Positions 1 to 6,713 of a stretch of DNA of 11,167 nucleotides are shown here, piece after piece; the first letter of the stretch is position 1, and every line of letters begins with the position of its first letter. The position numbers and the translations under genes are program-made. This DNA is from JBFHRE01 sp036745195 (GTDB lineage Bacteria; Actinomycetota; Acidimicrobiia; Spongiisociales; ZC4RG35). Location of the stretch: NCBI GenBank assembly GCA_036745195.1, contig DAIOGO010000086.1, forward strand, positions 1-11,167. Direction: 5' to 3'. The notes beneath the pieces are model-generated. The model saw only the letters and a program-made list of their open reading frames with translations. It searched no databases and was not told the origin of the DNA.

Positions 1-224
1 ACCCGATACAGCGAGCGTGGGTACGCCTGGCGCTCGAGGTCCTCGAGAAGACTCCCGATCACCCGTTCTTCGTTGTGGGCAGGCACCACCACTCGAAAGC
101 GTCTCTCCCGGCGCCCGGTCGCCACTGCCGGAGGCTGCCTCCACCCGGGCACTGCCGTTGCCAGGTTGTAGGCGGCGAGGGCCACCACCATGATCTGGGC
201 GGCCGTGAGGAGCACATCTATCAT
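1..224 (-). CDS. Family 2 glycosyltransferase, N-terminal part (runs off left edge)
   Basis: I translated this from the minus strand; it is open to the window edge, so the C-terminus is missing. From the ATG at 224 the protein begins with a hydrophobic segment of about 20 residues (VLLTAAQIMVVALAAYNLA), then a Pro/Arg-rich linker. The GT-A strand follows, FRVVVPAHNEERVIGSLLEDL, which is the characteristic start of GT2 enzymes (VVVPAHNEE binds the nucleotide sugar). It is probably an inner-membrane glycosyltransferase adding a sugar to a lipid-linked or wall polymer; donor and acceptor cannot be told. The gene is divergent from wecB. The start is uncertain: an in-frame ATG at 263-261 has a better ribosome site (AGGGG, 6 nt away) but would overlap the wecB start codon. 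Family assignment is firm for so short a piece; the exact function is unknown. Confidence 0.8.
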   Translation of the reverse strand, partial: MIDVLLTAAQIMVVALAAYNLATAVPGWRQPPAVATGRRERRFRVVVPAHNEERVIGSLLEDLERQAYPRSLYR

Positions 225-246
225 CGCCTGCGCAGAGTAGGAGCCC

Positions 247-255
247 GGAGAAAGG
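247..255 (+). promoter_or_regulatory. Ribosome binding site of wecB
   Basis: The purine-rich stretch GGAGAAAGG ends 6 nt before the ATG at 262. It supports that start over any downstream methionine. Confidence 0.6.
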
Positions 256-271
256 TTCGACATGTCCAACC
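254..271. repeat. Near-perfect palindrome over the wecB start codon
   Basis: GGTTCGACATGTCCAACC is an inverted repeat with one mismatched pair (258/267). Its perfect core, GACATGTC, contains the wecB ATG and, on the other strand, an in-frame ATG for the divergent glycosyltransferase. It could be a site for a dimeric regulator controlling both genes, or chance. Nothing else in the sequence shows binding. Confidence 0.35.
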
Positions 272-1407
272 CCTACGGGTTCCCCAAACGCTCGATCGCG
301 GTGGTGCTGGGGACCCGTCCCGAGATCATCAAGCTCGCTCACATCATTCGCATGCTCGGCGATGCGGCCTGGCTCATCCACACCGGTCAGCACTACGACC
401 CCAAGCTGTCCGGATCCTTCTTCGACGAGCTCTCACTTCCGGAGCCCGACGAGTTCCTCGAGGTGGGCGGAACTTCGCGAGGCAATCAGATCGGCGAGGC
501 CATTCGCCGGATCGATGCCCTTTTCGAGAACCGGCTTCCACTGGCCATGATCGCCCAGGGAGACACCAACGCCGTCCTCGCCGGGGCAATCGCCTCGAAC
601 GCCCGGGGGGTGCCGATCTGTCACATCGAGGCGGGTTTGCGCAGCTTCGACAGAGCCATGCCCGAGGAGCACAACCGGGTCTTGACAGACCACCTGGCCG
701 ACCTGTGCTGCGCGCCGACCGATACCAACGTCACGAACCTTCTCGGTGAGGGCATTGCCGCCGAACGAGTGGTGAAGACGGGGAACACCATCGTCGAGGT
801 GGTCATGGAACTCCTTCCCGACCAAGCCGCCCGCCAGCAGCTGTGCTCCGAGTACGACGTCGAGCCGGGGGCATTCGTGCTGTCGACGCTCCACCGACCC
901 GAGAACGTCGATGACGATGCCAACTACCGGCGAATTCTGACCGAGCTCGCCCAGCTGCCGGTGCCGGTGCTGCTGCCGCTTCATCCCCGGTCGGTGAAGC
1001 GGGCGCAGGAGCATGGCCTCGGTGACCTGCTCGCACGCCTTCAGGTGGTGGAGCCGATCGGCTACCGCGCCTTTCTCGGTCTGCAGGCGGAGGCCGCCCT
1101 GCTGGTCTCGGACTCGGGCGGGGTACAGGAGGAGTGCTCGATTCTCAAGCGTCCCTTGATCGTCGTCCGCAATTCGACCGAACGCCCCGAGGTTATCGGC
1201 ACCTTCGCCGAACGCCTGCGACCAGGCGATGAGATCGGGGCTGCCTGCATCAACATCCTCCGCGACGTGGCCGGAGTACACGCCCGGCTGGCGGATATCC
1301 CTTCGCCCTACGGGGACGGGAGCGCCTCCCGGAGGTCATTGGAGGCGTTGGCCGAACGCCTGACCGGGTCTCGAGGAACGCGGTGGGGCATGCCCATGCT
1401 CAGTTGA
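262..1407 (+). CDS. wecB: UDP-N-acetylglucosamine 2-epimerase (non-hydrolysing)
   Basis: This cytoplasmic enzyme interconverts UDP-GlcNAc and UDP-ManNAc and so supplies ManNAc for wall polymers. The 381 residues match the family length. Family motifs appear in order: GTRPEIIK (17-24), TGQHYD (41-46), QGDTN (99-103), HIEAGLRS (121-128), PEEHNR (134-139), GNTIVEVV (174-181), STLHRPENV (208-216), PLHPRS (239-244) and SDSGGVQEE (283-291). The acidic residues in QGDTN, HIEAG and PEEH and the histidine of HRPEN match the positions known to matter in E. coli WecB. The ATG at 262 is preceded by GGAGAAAGG at 6 nt. The gene is divergent from a GT2 gene, and its 3' end overlaps the convergent SLH gene by 8 bp. 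A related 2-epimerase acting on a modified UDP-GlcNAc derivative is possible but less likely. Confidence 0.95.
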   Translation: MSNPYGFPKRSIAVVLGTRPEIIKLAHIIRMLGDAAWLIHTGQHYDPKLSGSFFDELSLPEPDEFLEVGGTSRGNQIGEAIRRIDALFENRLPLAMIAQGDTNAVLAGAIASNARGVPICHIEAGLRSFDRAMPEEHNRVLTDHLADLCCAPTDTNVTNLLGEGIAAERVVKTGNTIVEVVMELLPDQAARQQLCSEYDVEPGAFVLSTLHRPENVDDDANYRRILTELAQLPVPVLLPLHPRSVKRAQEHGLGDLLARLQVVEPIGYRAFLGLQAEAALLVSDSGGVQEECSILKRPLIVVRNSTERPEVIGTFAERLRPGDEIGAACINILRDVAGVHARLADIPSPYGDGSASRRSLEALAERLTGSRGTRWGMPMLS

Positions 1408-3433
1408 GCCGGAAGACGTTGGCGCCGAGCCCGGCGGCATAGTCGACCGTCAACTCGGCACCTCCCCCGACGGCCGGAACCGACTTGGCCGAAATCGCGC
1501 TTTCGAAGGTGCCCATGACCACCAGGGTCGAACCGGTGTTGAACGTGTCGTCCCCGTCGTAGCTCAGCCGGTAGAACCAGGAGCCATTCGTCACGTCGAT
1601 CGTCTTGGCGACGGTATCGACCGCAATCAGGTCGAGAGCAATGCCGGCGCCGAGGGTCGGGCCCTGTTCCACCCAGTAGTGGAGGAGGGCCGTGATTGCC
1701 GACAGATCCCCGAGGCCCGCTTCGATGGTCCCGTTGGCGTTCATATCGACCGAGGCGTTGATCGAGTCGACTCCATTGCCGAAGGCCGCCCCGGTGTAGT
1801 TGAACTGCGCCTGTCCAGACCCGTTGGTGAGGGCGAGGACGGGCGCCACGCTCGAGTGTCCGGTGACCGTGAATTCGACTTCGGCCCCCTGGATCGGGAC
1901 ACCGAACTTGTCCTTGACGGTGATCGTGGCGGTTGCCGAGGCCCCACCGAGACCGCTGGGCGTGGTTTGGGTCAGTGTCGCCTGGGTGAGGAACGGGAGG
2001 GTGTCATCCCACTGGATCGAACCGGTGGCGTCGAACTCGCCGGCGCCGTCGTCGACGCCATCCCCGTCCTTGTCCCAGAACACCGTCACGGAGTCGATGG
2101 TCAAGGCGTCGTCTCCCGAAGTCGGATCGGGCGGACCGAGGTAGGAAGTCACCGCCTTGCCTTCGGCGTCCGTAGGGACGACTGCCTGGTAGATCGGGGT
2201 CGATCCCCGCTTTGCGACGAGGACGAGCTTCTGGTCTTTGATCGGAAGGCCTGCCCCGGCCGAGCTCACCAGGGTTGCGGAGAGGGTGGCCACCGACCCG
2301 TAGCGGGCGGGAGACACGACCGTCAGGGCGACCCCGCTCACCGGAGGGACCCACGTCACTTGGACCGACCCGGGGGCGGCGGTGGGACCGAACACGGTGC
2401 CGACGGCCGCGGTCCAGGCGTATACCGAGTCGATCTCGGGCGCCGCCCCGTGGGTGAAGGCGACGGTCACCTTGCCGTTGACATCGGTGCTCGGATCGGC
2501 GGAGTCGATGGTGCAATCGGTGCCCGTTCCACCGTCTACCCCGGCCAGTTTGGCGTCGGTGTCGACGACACACTTGCCGGCGGCGTCCTTGCTCCCGACG
2601 AACACGTCCACCTTGGCTCCGGTGAGAGGTTTGCCGTCAACGCCCTTGACGAGAATCGTCAGCGTCACGGTTTCGCCTACCTGAGCGGTGCCGGTCGAGG
2701 CGGTGACGGTGACTCCGCCTGGGACAACTCCCAGCACCCCGAATTGGCGGGCGAGGAACAGGGCCATCTGCCACCGGAAGACCGGCTCGCCCGGAGTGAA
2801 GGTGCCGGCTGACGTTCCCTTGGCGACTCCCAACTCGGCGAGCTGGTTGATGGCGAGTTGGGCGGCCGGGGCCAGTCCACCGAGATCGGTGAAACCTTGA
2901 TCGGAACCAGACGGCACCTCGACACCGGCCTTGGTGGCCAGCCGTGTCAGGAACAGCGCCATCTGCCACCTGGAGACCTGCTCGGCGGGTGCGAACGTTG
3001 TCGGGGTGGTGCCTGTCGTGATCCCGAGCTGGGCGAGTTGGTTGATGGCCTTCTGGGTGTCGGCGGGTTGCGAGCCGATATCGGTGAAACCCTGGGTGGT
3101 GCCGGTGGGGAGTTCGACGCCGGCCAGAGCCGCGGTGCGGATCAGAAAGAGCGCCATCTGCCAGCGAGTCACCGGAGAGCCGGGATCGAAGGTGGTCTGG
3201 GTGCTCCCCTTGGCGACGCCGTAGGCGGCGACACAAGCGATGGCAGCCGTCGCCTCGGTGGAGAGACCCCTCAAATCCGTGAAGGCGGAGGTCGCCAGGT
3301 TCTGTGGACAGGCATCGCCGGCCGAGGCCGGAGCGGCAGCCAGTGTCGACAAAGCGAGGGTGATGGGCAGGAGTATCAGAAGTCGATGCACCAGCATCCG
3401 GTCGGCAAAAGCCGTCGCAGGTTTCGGGCTCAC
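1400..3433 (-). CDS. Secreted SLH protein with three Ig-like repeats
   Basis: This is a predicted cell-surface protein of 677 residues. A signal peptide occupies about 1-38 (hydrophobic LLILLPITLALSTLAAA, cleavage near PASA|GD). Three SLH repeats follow at about 51-98, 116-163 and 181-228, exactly 65 residues apart. The usual TRAE motif appears as TRWQ (89-92), SRWQ (154-157) and FRWQ (219-222). Next come three related Ig-like, Big-type domains (about 240-362, 365-478, 482-590), each with a DS(V/I) strand near its end. The second carries an EF-hand-like loop (DKDGDGVDD, 454-462) and the third a weaker one (DMNANGTIE). The C-terminal module (about 603-677) resembles part of the neighbouring SLH protein. 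SLH repeats bind pyruvylated wall polymer, so this is probably an S-layer or adhesin-like protein. The listed start is GTG; ATG at 3397 (residue 13) would still give a full signal peptide. Neither start has a clear ribosome site. Confidence 0.9.
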   Translation of the reverse strand: MSPKPATAFADRMLVHRLLILLPITLALSTLAAAPASAGDACPQNLATSAFTDLRGLSTEATAAIACVAAYGVAKGSTQTTFDPGSPVTRWQMALFLIRTAALAGVELPTGTTQGFTDIGSQPADTQKAINQLAQLGITTGTTPTTFAPAEQVSRWQMALFLTRLATKAGVEVPSGSDQGFTDLGGLAPAAQLAINQLAELGVAKGTSAGTFTPGEPVFRWQMALFLARQFGVLGVVPGGVTVTASTGTAQVGETVTLTILVKGVDGKPLTGAKVDVFVGSKDAAGKCVVDTDAKLAGVDGGTGTDCTIDSADPSTDVNGKVTVAFTHGAAPEIDSVYAWTAAVGTVFGPTAAPGSVQVTWVPPVSGVALTVVSPARYGSVATLSATLVSSAGAGLPIKDQKLVLVAKRGSTPIYQAVVPTDAEGKAVTSYLGPPDPTSGDDALTIDSVTVFWDKDGDGVDDGAGEFDATGSIQWDDTLPFLTQATLTQTTPSGLGGASATATITVKDKFGVPIQGAEVEFTVTGHSSVAPVLALTNGSGQAQFNYTGAAFGNGVDSINASVDMNANGTIEAGLGDLSAITALLHYWVEQGPTLGAGIALDLIAVDTVAKTIDVTNGSWFYRLSYDGDDTFNTGSTLVVMGTFESAISAKSVPAVGGGAELTVDYAAGLGANVFRLN
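2750..3283 (-). repeat. Three tandem SLH-coding units, 195-bp period (downstream SLH gene)
   Basis: The three units encode the SLH repeats at residues 51-98, 116-163 and 181-228. They share the plan F-T-D-L/I ... INQLA-LG ... G-T-TTF-P ... RWQMALFL. The constant spacing points to tandem duplication. Confidence 0.8.
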
Positions 3434-3491
3434 AGCAGAAAGGGTCCCCGGTCGATTCCGGTCCCCTCCCCCAGGAACACTCCCAAAAGGC

Positions 3492-3521
3492 GAGAGCCCC
3501 GGGCCGAAGCCCGGGGCTCTC
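3492..3521 (-). terminator. Strong intrinsic terminator with UUCG loop
   Basis: A perfect 13-bp GC-rich stem (3492-3504 with 3509-3521) closes on a 4-nt loop. On the minus strand the loop reads TTCG within C(TTCG)G, an exceptionally stable tetraloop. The minus strand continues GCCTTTTGGG, a short T-run. It lies 24 nt past the stop of the SLH gene at 3545-5671 and should separate its transcript from the next SLH gene. Confidence 0.85.
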
Positions 3522-3525
3522 TGCT

Positions 3526-3539
3526 CATCCCGAAGGATG
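3526..3539 (-). other. Small second UUCG hairpin just after the stop codon
   Basis: A 5-bp stem (CATCC/GGATG) closes on TTCG when read on the minus strand. It sits between the SLH stop codon and the main terminator stem. It may protect the 3' end or help termination. Confidence 0.4.
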
Positions 3540-3544
3540 TTTCG

Positions 3545-5671
3545 TCAGTCGATCACCTTGTCGGCACTTCCGGCAAGATTCAGCTGGTTGCCAGCCAAGT
3601 CATCCCAGTCCGCGCTGACGTTGGTGATAGTCAGTGGATACTGCGCGTTCGGCACGGTGCCGGCCGCAGCCGACGTGATAGTGGCGTTGCTTGCGACAAC
3701 GGTCAGTACCCGACCGATGGCGTACTCAGTCCCATTGACTGTCTCGAGGGCTGCGTTGAGCGAGCACCCGGTATTGCACGCGATGTCGAGAATTGTCCCG
3801 TCGGCGTCTGCCACACGGAACGTCGAGCCTGCGCCGGCGATTCCGGCAGCCATCACTTCGCTGAACACCAGCTTGTGCACATCGCCTGCTCCGGCCACGC
3901 CGACCAGCCCACCATCGGTGGCCAGGGTGGCGTAAATGATGGTCGGAGCCGACGCGTCGGCTGCCGTGACCGAGGCGAACAGCTCGTTGCTGTTGGAGCT
4001 CGCGTCGCCGTCATTGACCTCCTGGATCCGATAGCAGTACTGCTCCGGCACACCAACCGTGGAGTCCACATAGGTGTGAGGGGCAGTCAGATCGGTGCTC
4101 GTTGCGATCTGCGCATAGGACTCGCTCAGCGAGCAGTCCGTGTTGTTGAGCGACAGCGCCCGGAAGATGCTGAAGCTATCGATATCGGCCAAGGCGCTAC
4201 CAGGGGTCCAGGTCAAGGTCACCTTGGCCGTACCCACGACCGCCGTATTGAGCACCGGAGTAACCGGGTTGCTGTCGGTCAGGTTCCAAGTAGTCACCGC
4301 GGCGGGACTGTCGGCATAGGTGCCTGAGACCGTGTCGCCCGAGCTCAGCTGGGTCTCGAAGTTGGCGGCAGTCGTCGGGACTCCACCAACCGAGAAGCTG
4401 TCGTTGCTGTCGTAGAACCAAGAGGCGCCACCAGCGACGATCACGTCAGCCGTCTTGTCAACGGACGTGATCACAGCGGGGCCAAACGCCCCTGCAGCAC
4501 CTTCGGTCGGGGAGAACGTCGTCGTTCCACCCACGCCAAAAGCCTCGGTCGGGTTGTCGGTGCTGTTCAGGTTGAGACCGGCTGCACCGGCATCGACGAA
4601 CACCACCGGAGTGACCGAGCCAGCACCGGCGCCATCGACCGTGAATGCAATCGTACCGGCCACTGCGGAAGCGGTGGTCGAACCAACTGGCGCCCCAAGT
4701 AGGGACCCATTCACACGGGTAATCGAAGCGACCAGCGCGTGTGGCGCGCCCAGACCGTCGGCGATCCCGTCGTCCGGGGTCGTGTCCAGGAACTTCACGC
4801 TCGAGCCCGAGACCGTGATGTTGGCGGCAGGGAACAGGGCGATGGTGTAGGTGCCGGTGCCGAGACCACTGACCGTGTAGGCACGATCGTCGGTCGTGTC
4901 GTCAGGGCTGGCGACTGTCAGCGATGCCGACGCCGACGGCTGCACATTGAGCACACCGATGCCAGCTGGCGTCACACCTAGTGCGTTCAGCGAACGCGCC
5001 AGGAAGAGCGCCATCTGCCAGCGGGTAACGGACCCGAACGGATCGTACGTCGTGGCCGTAGTGCCCGTGCTGATTCCCAGTTGCTTGAGCTGGTTGATCG
5101 CCGTCACCCCCGACGCCGAGACTCCCGCAAGGTCGGTGAAACCCTGGTCGGCTCCGCTCGGAAGCGCCAGGCCTGCGGCGGTCAACGTGCGGGTGATGAA
5201 CAGCGCCATCTCGTAGCGCAGGACGTCACCCTGGGGCCCAAAGGTTGTAGCGGTCAGGCCCGTCGTGACTCCCAGCTGCTTGAGCTGGTTGATCGCCGTG
5301 ACAGCGGCAGTCGAGAGGCCACCCAGGTCGGTGAAACCCTGGTCGGATCCGCTCGGCAGGCCGAGGCCGTCGGCGGCAATGGTCCGCGTCAGGAACAGCG
5401 CCATCTGGTACCGCACGGTGTCGTCATAAGGCGAGAACGTGGTTGCCGACGTGCCTTGGGTCACGCCGTAGTACTTGATGCAGTTGACCGCTTCCACTGC
5501 CTCCGTGGACAAACCGCCGAGGTCGGCGAAACCGGCACTCGGGATTGTCGAGGGACACGCAGCAGTCGCCGCACCTACCGGAGCCGCTCCGACCACCAGC
5601 ATGCTGGCGATCACGGCTAATACGGCGGTGCGGGCAACAAGCGATCGCCGCTTGGTTGCCAATTGGGGCAT
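3545..5671 (-). CDS. Secreted SLH protein with FN3-like and Ig-like C-terminal domains
   Basis: This is a predicted surface protein of 708 residues. A signal peptide spans about 1-36 (KRRS, hydrophobic AVLAVIASMLVVGAAPVGAA). Three SLH repeats lie at about 48-95, 113-160 and 178-225, again 65 residues apart, with motifs VRYQ (86-89), LRYE (151-154) and TRWQ (216-219). A Ser/Thr/Ala/Gly-rich beta region follows (about 240-400), then a module with SWFYDSNDSF (417-426) shared with the neighbouring SLH protein. An FN3-like domain (about 466-570, VTLTWTP ... YCYRIQEVND) and a terminal Ig-like domain ending in DLAGNQL (about 575-708) complete it. Cysteine pairs (511/546 and 632/636) could form disulfides outside the cell. 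The ATG at 5671 has a strong ribosome site. It lies downstream of the exporter genes and upstream of the second SLH gene. It probably anchors to pyruvylated polymer; whether it forms the S-layer lattice cannot be told. Confidence 0.9.
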   Translation of the reverse strand: MPQLATKRRSLVARTAVLAVIASMLVVGAAPVGAATAACPSTIPSAGFADLGGLSTEAVEAVNCIKYYGVTQGTSATTFSPYDDTVRYQMALFLTRTIAADGLGLPSGSDQGFTDLGGLSTAAVTAINQLKQLGVTTGLTATTFGPQGDVLRYEMALFITRTLTAAGLALPSGADQGFTDLAGVSASGVTAINQLKQLGISTGTTATTYDPFGSVTRWQMALFLARSLNALGVTPAGIGVLNVQPSASASLTVASPDDTTDDRAYTVSGLGTGTYTIALFPAANITVSGSSVKFLDTTPDDGIADGLGAPHALVASITRVNGSLLGAPVGSTTASAVAGTIAFTVDGAGAGSVTPVVFVDAGAAGLNLNSTDNPTEAFGVGGTTTFSPTEGAAGAFGPAVITSVDKTADVIVAGGASWFYDSNDSFSVGGVPTTAANFETQLSSGDTVSGTYADSPAAVTTWNLTDSNPVTPVLNTAVVGTAKVTLTWTPGSALADIDSFSIFRALSLNNTDCSLSESYAQIATSTDLTAPHTYVDSTVGVPEQYCYRIQEVNDGDASSNSNELFASVTAADASAPTIIYATLATDGGLVGVAGAGDVHKLVFSEVMAAGIAGAGSTFRVADADGTILDIACNTGCSLNAALETVNGTEYAIGRVLTVVASNATITSAAAGTVPNAQYPLTITNVSADWDDLAGNQLNLAGSADKVID
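4997..5530 (-). repeat. Three tandem SLH-coding units, 195-bp period (upstream SLH gene)
   Basis: The units encode residues 48-95, 113-160 and 178-225. The second and third retain an identical stretch of 22 bases starting gcttgagctggttgatcg (on the plus strand around 5083 and 5278, 195 bp apart). This suggests recent duplication or gene conversion. Confidence 0.8.
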
Positions 5672-5676
5672 GAAAG

Positions 5677-5684
5677 CCCTCCCT
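5677..5684 (-). promoter_or_regulatory. Ribosome binding site of the upstream SLH gene
   Basis: AGGGAGGG on the minus strand ends 5 nt before the ATG at 5671. It is the strongest Shine-Dalgarno-like site in the window and fits a highly expressed surface protein. Confidence 0.7.
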
Positions 5685-5696
5685 TTCTTGTCGCTT

Positions 5697-5718
5697 ACGG
5701 GCCAAAACCAGGTCCCGT
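5697..5718 (-). promoter_or_regulatory. Hairpin in the SLH leader
   Basis: On the minus strand ACGGG-A-CC pairs with GG-CCCGT around a 7-nt loop containing TTTT. This 7-bp stem has one bulge and lies 13 nt upstream of the ribosome site. It could stabilise the messenger or modulate translation. Confidence 0.35.
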
Positions 5719-5767
5719 GGATTCCGTCACACGCCGATCGGGTCTCCCCTCACGGTGCACTTGGCGG

Positions 5768-5797
5768 ATCCTACCCGGCCACCCACACCCGAACCAA
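5768..5797 (-). promoter_or_regulatory. Candidate promoter of the SLH gene
   Basis: On the minus strand, TTGGTT (5797-5792) and TAGGAT (5773-5768) are spaced by 18 bp. They match the -35 core TTG and the -10 pattern TANNNT. Transcription would start near 5761, giving a leader of about 90 nt. Confidence 0.35.
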
Positions 5798-5880
5798 GTC
5801 ATTCGACCACCCGGCGGCGGCCCATGTTTGGTGCGAAGGTTGATGGTCGGAATGTCCCCGTCTCTTGACCATGTTCTGTC

Positions 5881-5900
5881 GGGAAGCCTACTCGCTTCCC
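5881..5900. repeat. 7-bp inverted repeat, 6-nt loop
   Basis: GGGAAGC and GCTTCCC flank CTACTC. No T-run follows on either strand, so it does not look like an intrinsic terminator. It may be a protein site or a processing hairpin in a read-through transcript from the ABC operon. Confidence 0.35.
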
Positions 5901-5942
5901 ACCGGGTAAGACGGAGTCCACACGCTCCCGTTACACCAAACA

Positions 5943-5970
5943 GGCGCCGATGACGAAGAGGCGAGGCGCC
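5943..5970 (-). terminator. Weak possible terminator after the ABC ATPase gene
   Basis: Two GGCGCC sequences can pair around a 16-nt loop. On the minus strand this is followed by TGTTTGG. The stem is short and the loop long, so termination may be incomplete. Confidence 0.3.
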
Positions 5971-5972
5971 CT

Positions 5973-6713
5973 TCACTCCCCGACTGATGCCCGGTAGGCG
6001 GCGATGACCTCGATCGGGTCACCCTCCATCCGGATCTTGCCCTTGTCCATCCACATCACCCTGTCGGCCATCTGCTCCACCTTGTCGAGCGCGTGCGACA
6101 CCAGCAGCACCGCCGTTCCGCCCGTCATCAGATCCTGGAGCCGATCGAAGGACTTGCGCTGAAAGGCCTCGTCGCCCACGGCCAGCACCTCGTCGACCAC
6201 AATCACGTCGGGATCGACGTCGGATACCACCGCGAACCCGAGCCGGGCGAGCATTCCGGACGAGTAACTGCGGATGGGGACGTCCATGAACTCCGAGAGG
6301 CCCGCCCACTCGCAGATCGGAACCACCCGCTGGCGCATCTCCGCCGGGTCACGGCCGAGCAGTGTCCCCAGCAGGACGATGTTCTCGATCGCGTTGAGTT
6401 CGGCGTTGAAACCGGCACCCAGCGCGATCATGGGTGCAACCACCCCCCGCACCACAACCCGACCGGCGGTTGGAGGGAGCACCCGGGCGATCACCTTCAT
6501 CATCGTCGTCTTGCCGGCCCCGTTCGGGCCGATGAGGGCGAGGGTCTCGCCCCGACTGACCGTGAACGACACGTCGTCCACCGCCTGGAAGGACTCGGTC
6601 GTCACCTGCCGTTTGAGCAACTGGAACGTGAACTCCTTGAAAGTGCCGGCCCGGTCGTGCGACATCCGATACGAGACGGACACGTTGCTCGCTTCGATCA
6701 GGACTTCGCTCAC
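5973..6713 (-). CDS. Polysaccharide ABC exporter, ATP-binding subunit (Wzt/TagH type)
   Basis: This cytoplasmic ATPase powers export of a lipid-linked polysaccharide with the adjacent permease. In 246 residues it shows Walker A GPNGAGKTT (62-70), the region APMIALGAGFNAELNAIENI (93-112) typical of the Wzt/TagH/RfbE group, signature YSSGMLARL (150-158), Walker B VIVVDEVLAVGD (170-181) and the H-loop histidine in LLVSHAL (H207). It ends just after the nucleotide-binding domain. It therefore lacks the C-terminal carbohydrate-binding domain of long Wzt proteins, which suggests export without terminal-sugar recognition. The GTG start at 6713 overlaps the permease stop as GTGA, implying translational coupling. 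The frame is open far upstream to 7100, but that extension lies inside the permease gene and reads as Arg/Pro-rich non-protein sequence. Confidence 0.93.
   Translation of the reverse strand: MSEVLIEASNVSVSYRMSHDRAGTFKEFTFQLLKRQVTTESFQAVDDVSFTVSRGETLALIGPNGAGKTTMMKVIARVLPPTAGRVVVRGVVAPMIALGAGFNAELNAIENIVLLGTLLGRDPAEMRQRVVPICEWAGLSEFMDVPIRSYSSGMLARLGFAVVSDVDPDVIVVDEVLAVGDEAFQRKSFDRLQDLMTGGTAVLLVSHALDKVEQMADRVMWMDKGKIRMEGDPIEVIAAYRASVGE

Larger units (their letters stand above)
5672..5972. other. Intergenic region between ABC exporter and SLH gene
   Basis: I see no convincing gene in these 301 bp. They hold, in minus-strand order, a weak hairpin after the ATPase stop (5943-5970), a perfect 7-bp stem with 6-nt loop (5881-5900), a candidate promoter (5768-5797), a leader hairpin (5697-5718) and the ribosome site. 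No riboswitch family that I know fits. The length and contents suggest the SLH gene has its own promoter and leader. Confidence 0.6.

Noticed and set aside
433..1281. Minus-strand open frame of 282 codons inside wecB
   Set aside because: It has no recognisable motif, while the plus strand carries the full set of epimerase motifs. It is a shadow.
2858..4327. Plus-strand open frame of 489 codons across both SLH genes
   Set aside because: It spans the intergenic terminator and has low-complexity Arg/Gly content. The minus strand encodes signal peptides and SLH repeats here.
4997..5530. CRISPR-like or satellite repeat array
   Set aside because: The 195-bp periodicity follows the protein SLH repeats in frame and the units differ mainly at the third codon position. 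It is a coding repeat.
5672..5972. Cyclic di-GMP or cyclic di-AMP riboswitch before the SLH gene
   Set aside because: I looked for the conserved cores of those riboswitches and did not see them. Only generic hairpins are present.
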